Assembly (NCBI GenBank): GCA_008711295.1
Contig: VUYV01000324.1
Coordinates: forward strand, 374,128 to 438,127
Origin: Anarhynchus alexandrinus
Lineage: Eukaryota > Chordata > Aves > Charadriiformes > Charadriidae
Direction: 5' to 3'
Length of the DNA stretch: 64,000 nucleotides
Made by a program: the position numbers and the translations under genes. Within the stretch, counting starts at the first letter, position 1; each line of letters starts with the position of its first letter. Shown here piece by piece: positions 61,601 through 64,000 of the stretch. Below the pieces are notes generated by a model that did no database searches, had not been told where the DNA came from, and worked only from the letters and a program-made list of their open reading frames with translations.

Positions 61601-62879
61601 AAGAACTCCTTTTACTGAATTCCCTATGCAAAATATTGGTGTTATAAGCTTACATTAGCACTAAATACCCTTTCTACTTGAAGATATTTCCATTCAGTTG
61701 AAATTGAATCCTAACAATTGTTCTGAAATTGTCAATCTCAGAAACTCTGTAGAATATATGCAGAACTTCGGAACTAGGTCAAATATCATATAAATCTTTT
61801 TCATGGTTCTCCATCCAATTATGTTATTTAGGATTAGTTTTCAGGACTCTAGAGCTTCAGACAAATATTGATTATTTGTCAGATTATGCTAATACAGTCA
61901 ATGCTACAGCAGATAAATATTTGTACAGCCAAATAACACTTGACAGCAAATACATGCATATTGTTTAAGACATAAATGTCAACAAATTCATTCTGGTGAT
62001 TGACATGGAAGTGTACAGATCATCAAGATCCACCCTTCCTTAATGGTCACAAGAACATAAAATACAGAACATGATCAAATTCTCATTCTCTTATCCAGGT
62101 GATTTGAAGCCAAAAAAATCAGCCATATCTCAATGATGTGGAAGCACAATATTCAAAAGGGAGAGTAAGTGAAAAGTGTATTTCATATGTTTGCATTGTA
62201 GCATGGTTAACCAAACTTATTTAGATAGCTCCTTTGCAAAAAATAAAATAAATCCTCAAAAACTGATTCTGTATTTTTATTTTTTATTGGGTTTGGGGTT
62301 TTTTTTTGTAGTCCTTCGAGAACTATATTAACAATTCTACATGTAAAAATACTAAAAGAATATTTCCTTCTTAATTTTTCTTCATAAGTTCTAGATTACA
62401 GGCTAGTATTTTGAAATTATTTCTTTAGGAGCACTGTACAACATTGTTTCTCTTTCACACCTTTCTAGGGCACTTTAAAGTTTGTGCTTTTCCCCTTCAT
62501 GCAAAAGGTACACTAATCAGGTGGTACCTCCCCTGCATCCTCTGTTTTTTTCCTGTGTAAGTATTTTGTACAGTATAAGGTAAGAACCAGTGCCATTAAG
62601 TACATATTGAATAACATGACATTATTCATTCCTTAGCAGTTAGCATAACAAAACATTATGTAGACTGAATGAAGTATGACTCATAACATGGGTGGAATAT
62701 GCCTAGATTTGCAAGATCTTTGAATAGGAAATGTAACTTTTTAAATAGGAAGATATGAAACCAGCAAAATACACAGAAATGGACTAAAAGCCCAATGAAG
62801 TCCTAGGTCTCAAAAGTCACTGCAAACAAAAGTATTCCTAATGGAGATATTACTTGTGTATTCTTGTGGCTTTGACCCT
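55671..62879. other. AT-rich non-coding stretch, no gene seen
   Basis: Seven kilobases without a gene or clear repeat. Homopolymer T runs near 59420 and 62300. It is the longest quiet part of the window and shows little transposable-element content, at least none young. Confidence 0.5.
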
Positions 62880-63450
62880 GGACTCTTAAATAGTTCTACT
62901 AATGACCTGAAATACGAGACAATAAGTTAATTGACCAGGAAGAACAATACAGAACAAAAGTAGAGAATGCAGAACTGTGACCTTGGTTCTGAAAAAGATT
63001 TGGCACTTTTAGTGAATGATAAGACGAATATGAATGAACCCCTTTGGCCCAAAAGCAATAAAGTGATCCTTGGATGTACAAACTGTAAAACACTAGCAAG
63101 ACTGAACATGTTACATTAGCTTTGGTTTTGGCAGGGAATAACCATTATTGGAATGTTGTATTCTGTTCTGGTGTTCTTAGTTCAACAAGGTGGTAATAAG
63201 CAGGAGAAAGTTCAGAGCAGAATGCAAAAATATTTCATGCCTGAAAAGCTTATCTCATACTGAAAGACAATAAGTGAAATTATTTAATTTAGTAAGAGGA
63301 GTGTCTAGAGTTAATTTAGATCAATATCTTACAAAGAGTTTTTGAAAGATGTCTGGTCATTTGCAGAAGAAAAGAGGAAGATGAGAATGAGGGAAATGAT
63401 CCTGAGTCATTTATACAGTAGAAGAAATATTGGGGTGAAGTATACAGGAT
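62880..63450 (+). mobile_element. Ancient CR1-type LINE relic
   Basis: Blocks at 63145-63175 ('tattggaatgttgtattctgttctggtgtt', the LEYC...QFWS region), 63205-63235 ('gagaaagttcagagcagaatgcaaaa', the ERVQRRA region) and 63300-63350 follow the reverse transcriptase C-terminal order of old CR1. Upstream, a degraded 'ctactaatgacctgaaa' at about 62895 corresponds to the FINDL region. All frames are broken. Confidence 0.65.
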
Positions 63451-64000
63451 CACCAATTTTTGCTCAAGGGAGTGCTCTACCTACCACCCTTTTCCCACTA
63501 GCTAATCATTCTTGAGCTTCTATAACAGTATTTTAACACTTAACATTATTTTCCTATTTGTTGTTTAAAGTACTTAGGTTCTATACTCAATAAAATGAGA
63601 AAAGGACAATGTCAGAGAATGAGATTTTCCAAAACTAATAAACTCCCCAGCCTAGTCTGTAAGAAGGAAGCAGAAGTGTTAAACTTACATCCTTTGTTTC
63701 TGGCAGAGAACATTACTATACTGTACATCAAACCCATGTGAGTCAGTTCTCACAAATAAGCAAAGAGGTGATGGCTATCCTGCCAAGGCAATTGGAATTA
63801 AAAGCACTTCCCTTGAGCTATATAAGTTTAAGGTCCTGTGTTGTCTTCAGGACAGCCACAGTTTAACGCAACAATCCATCTTATGCAATATATTCCTTAT
63901 GGTGCAGAGGAGTGTAACGGATACTTAGCAAAGAAAAATTGACCTTCCTACTTGCTTGACCTGACCTTCATGCATAGAAATGAAGTATGCACTTTAGATG
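63451..64000. other. Non-coding stretch, no gene seen
   Basis: Nothing recognised to the end of the window. Confidence 0.5.

Overview
The window is AT-rich vertebrate nuclear DNA, almost certainly from a bird. The evidence is a set of CR1 LINE fragments of several ages, avian-type ERV LTRs (two with the TGACCC...TATA-like core described below, one with minisatellite-like subrepeats), a possible amniote MIR relic, and no bacterial-style gene density. I found no host protein-coding exon, tRNA, rRNA, CRISPR array or operon. The longest open frames are either CR1 reverse transcriptase or chance frames in GC-rich repeats. The window is best read as intergenic or deep-intronic sequence made of old single-copy DNA and transposable-element remains.

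Layout: a possible MIR relic (about 1936-2060) sits just upstream of a 5'-truncated CR1 copy (2160-3146). A 318-base sequence is repeated either side of a single N at 9804, and the second copy runs into a minus-strand LTR (10019-11135). A decayed CR1 lies at 12833-13975. A fresh-looking CR1 fragment (20291-20448) ends at a second N, with the flanking sequence present twice. At 21808-22960 a minus-strand CR1 has lost most of its reverse transcriptase, and it sits head-to-head with a plus-strand CR1 tail (22985-23242). A GC-rich repeat (26555-26800) is interrupted or bounded by a plus-strand LTR with a clear TATA box (26801-27494). Further along are an ancient CR1 (32590-33366), a long TTTTC tract (38431-38617), a short CR1 3' end (40311-40387), a GC-rich block (47691-48050), a minus-strand ancient CR1 (48960-49520), a second piece of the 10-kb LTR family (51291-51572), a full GC-rich element with terminal inverted repeats (52799-53224), a solo LTR with an exact 5-base target duplication (54231-54821), a possible further LTR (55295-55670), and a last ancient CR1 (62880-63450).

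No genes work together here. The useful biology is the insertion history: several CR1 age classes, LTRs reduced to solo or partial copies, and an apparently unclassified GC-rich repeat present twice. Two of the three N positions sit between duplicated sequences, which looks like unmerged contig overlap rather than real duplication. The second of these may hide a presence/absence CR1 insertion. I saw no convincing new molecular system. The GC-rich repeat with terminal inverted repeats is the best candidate for something not already described.
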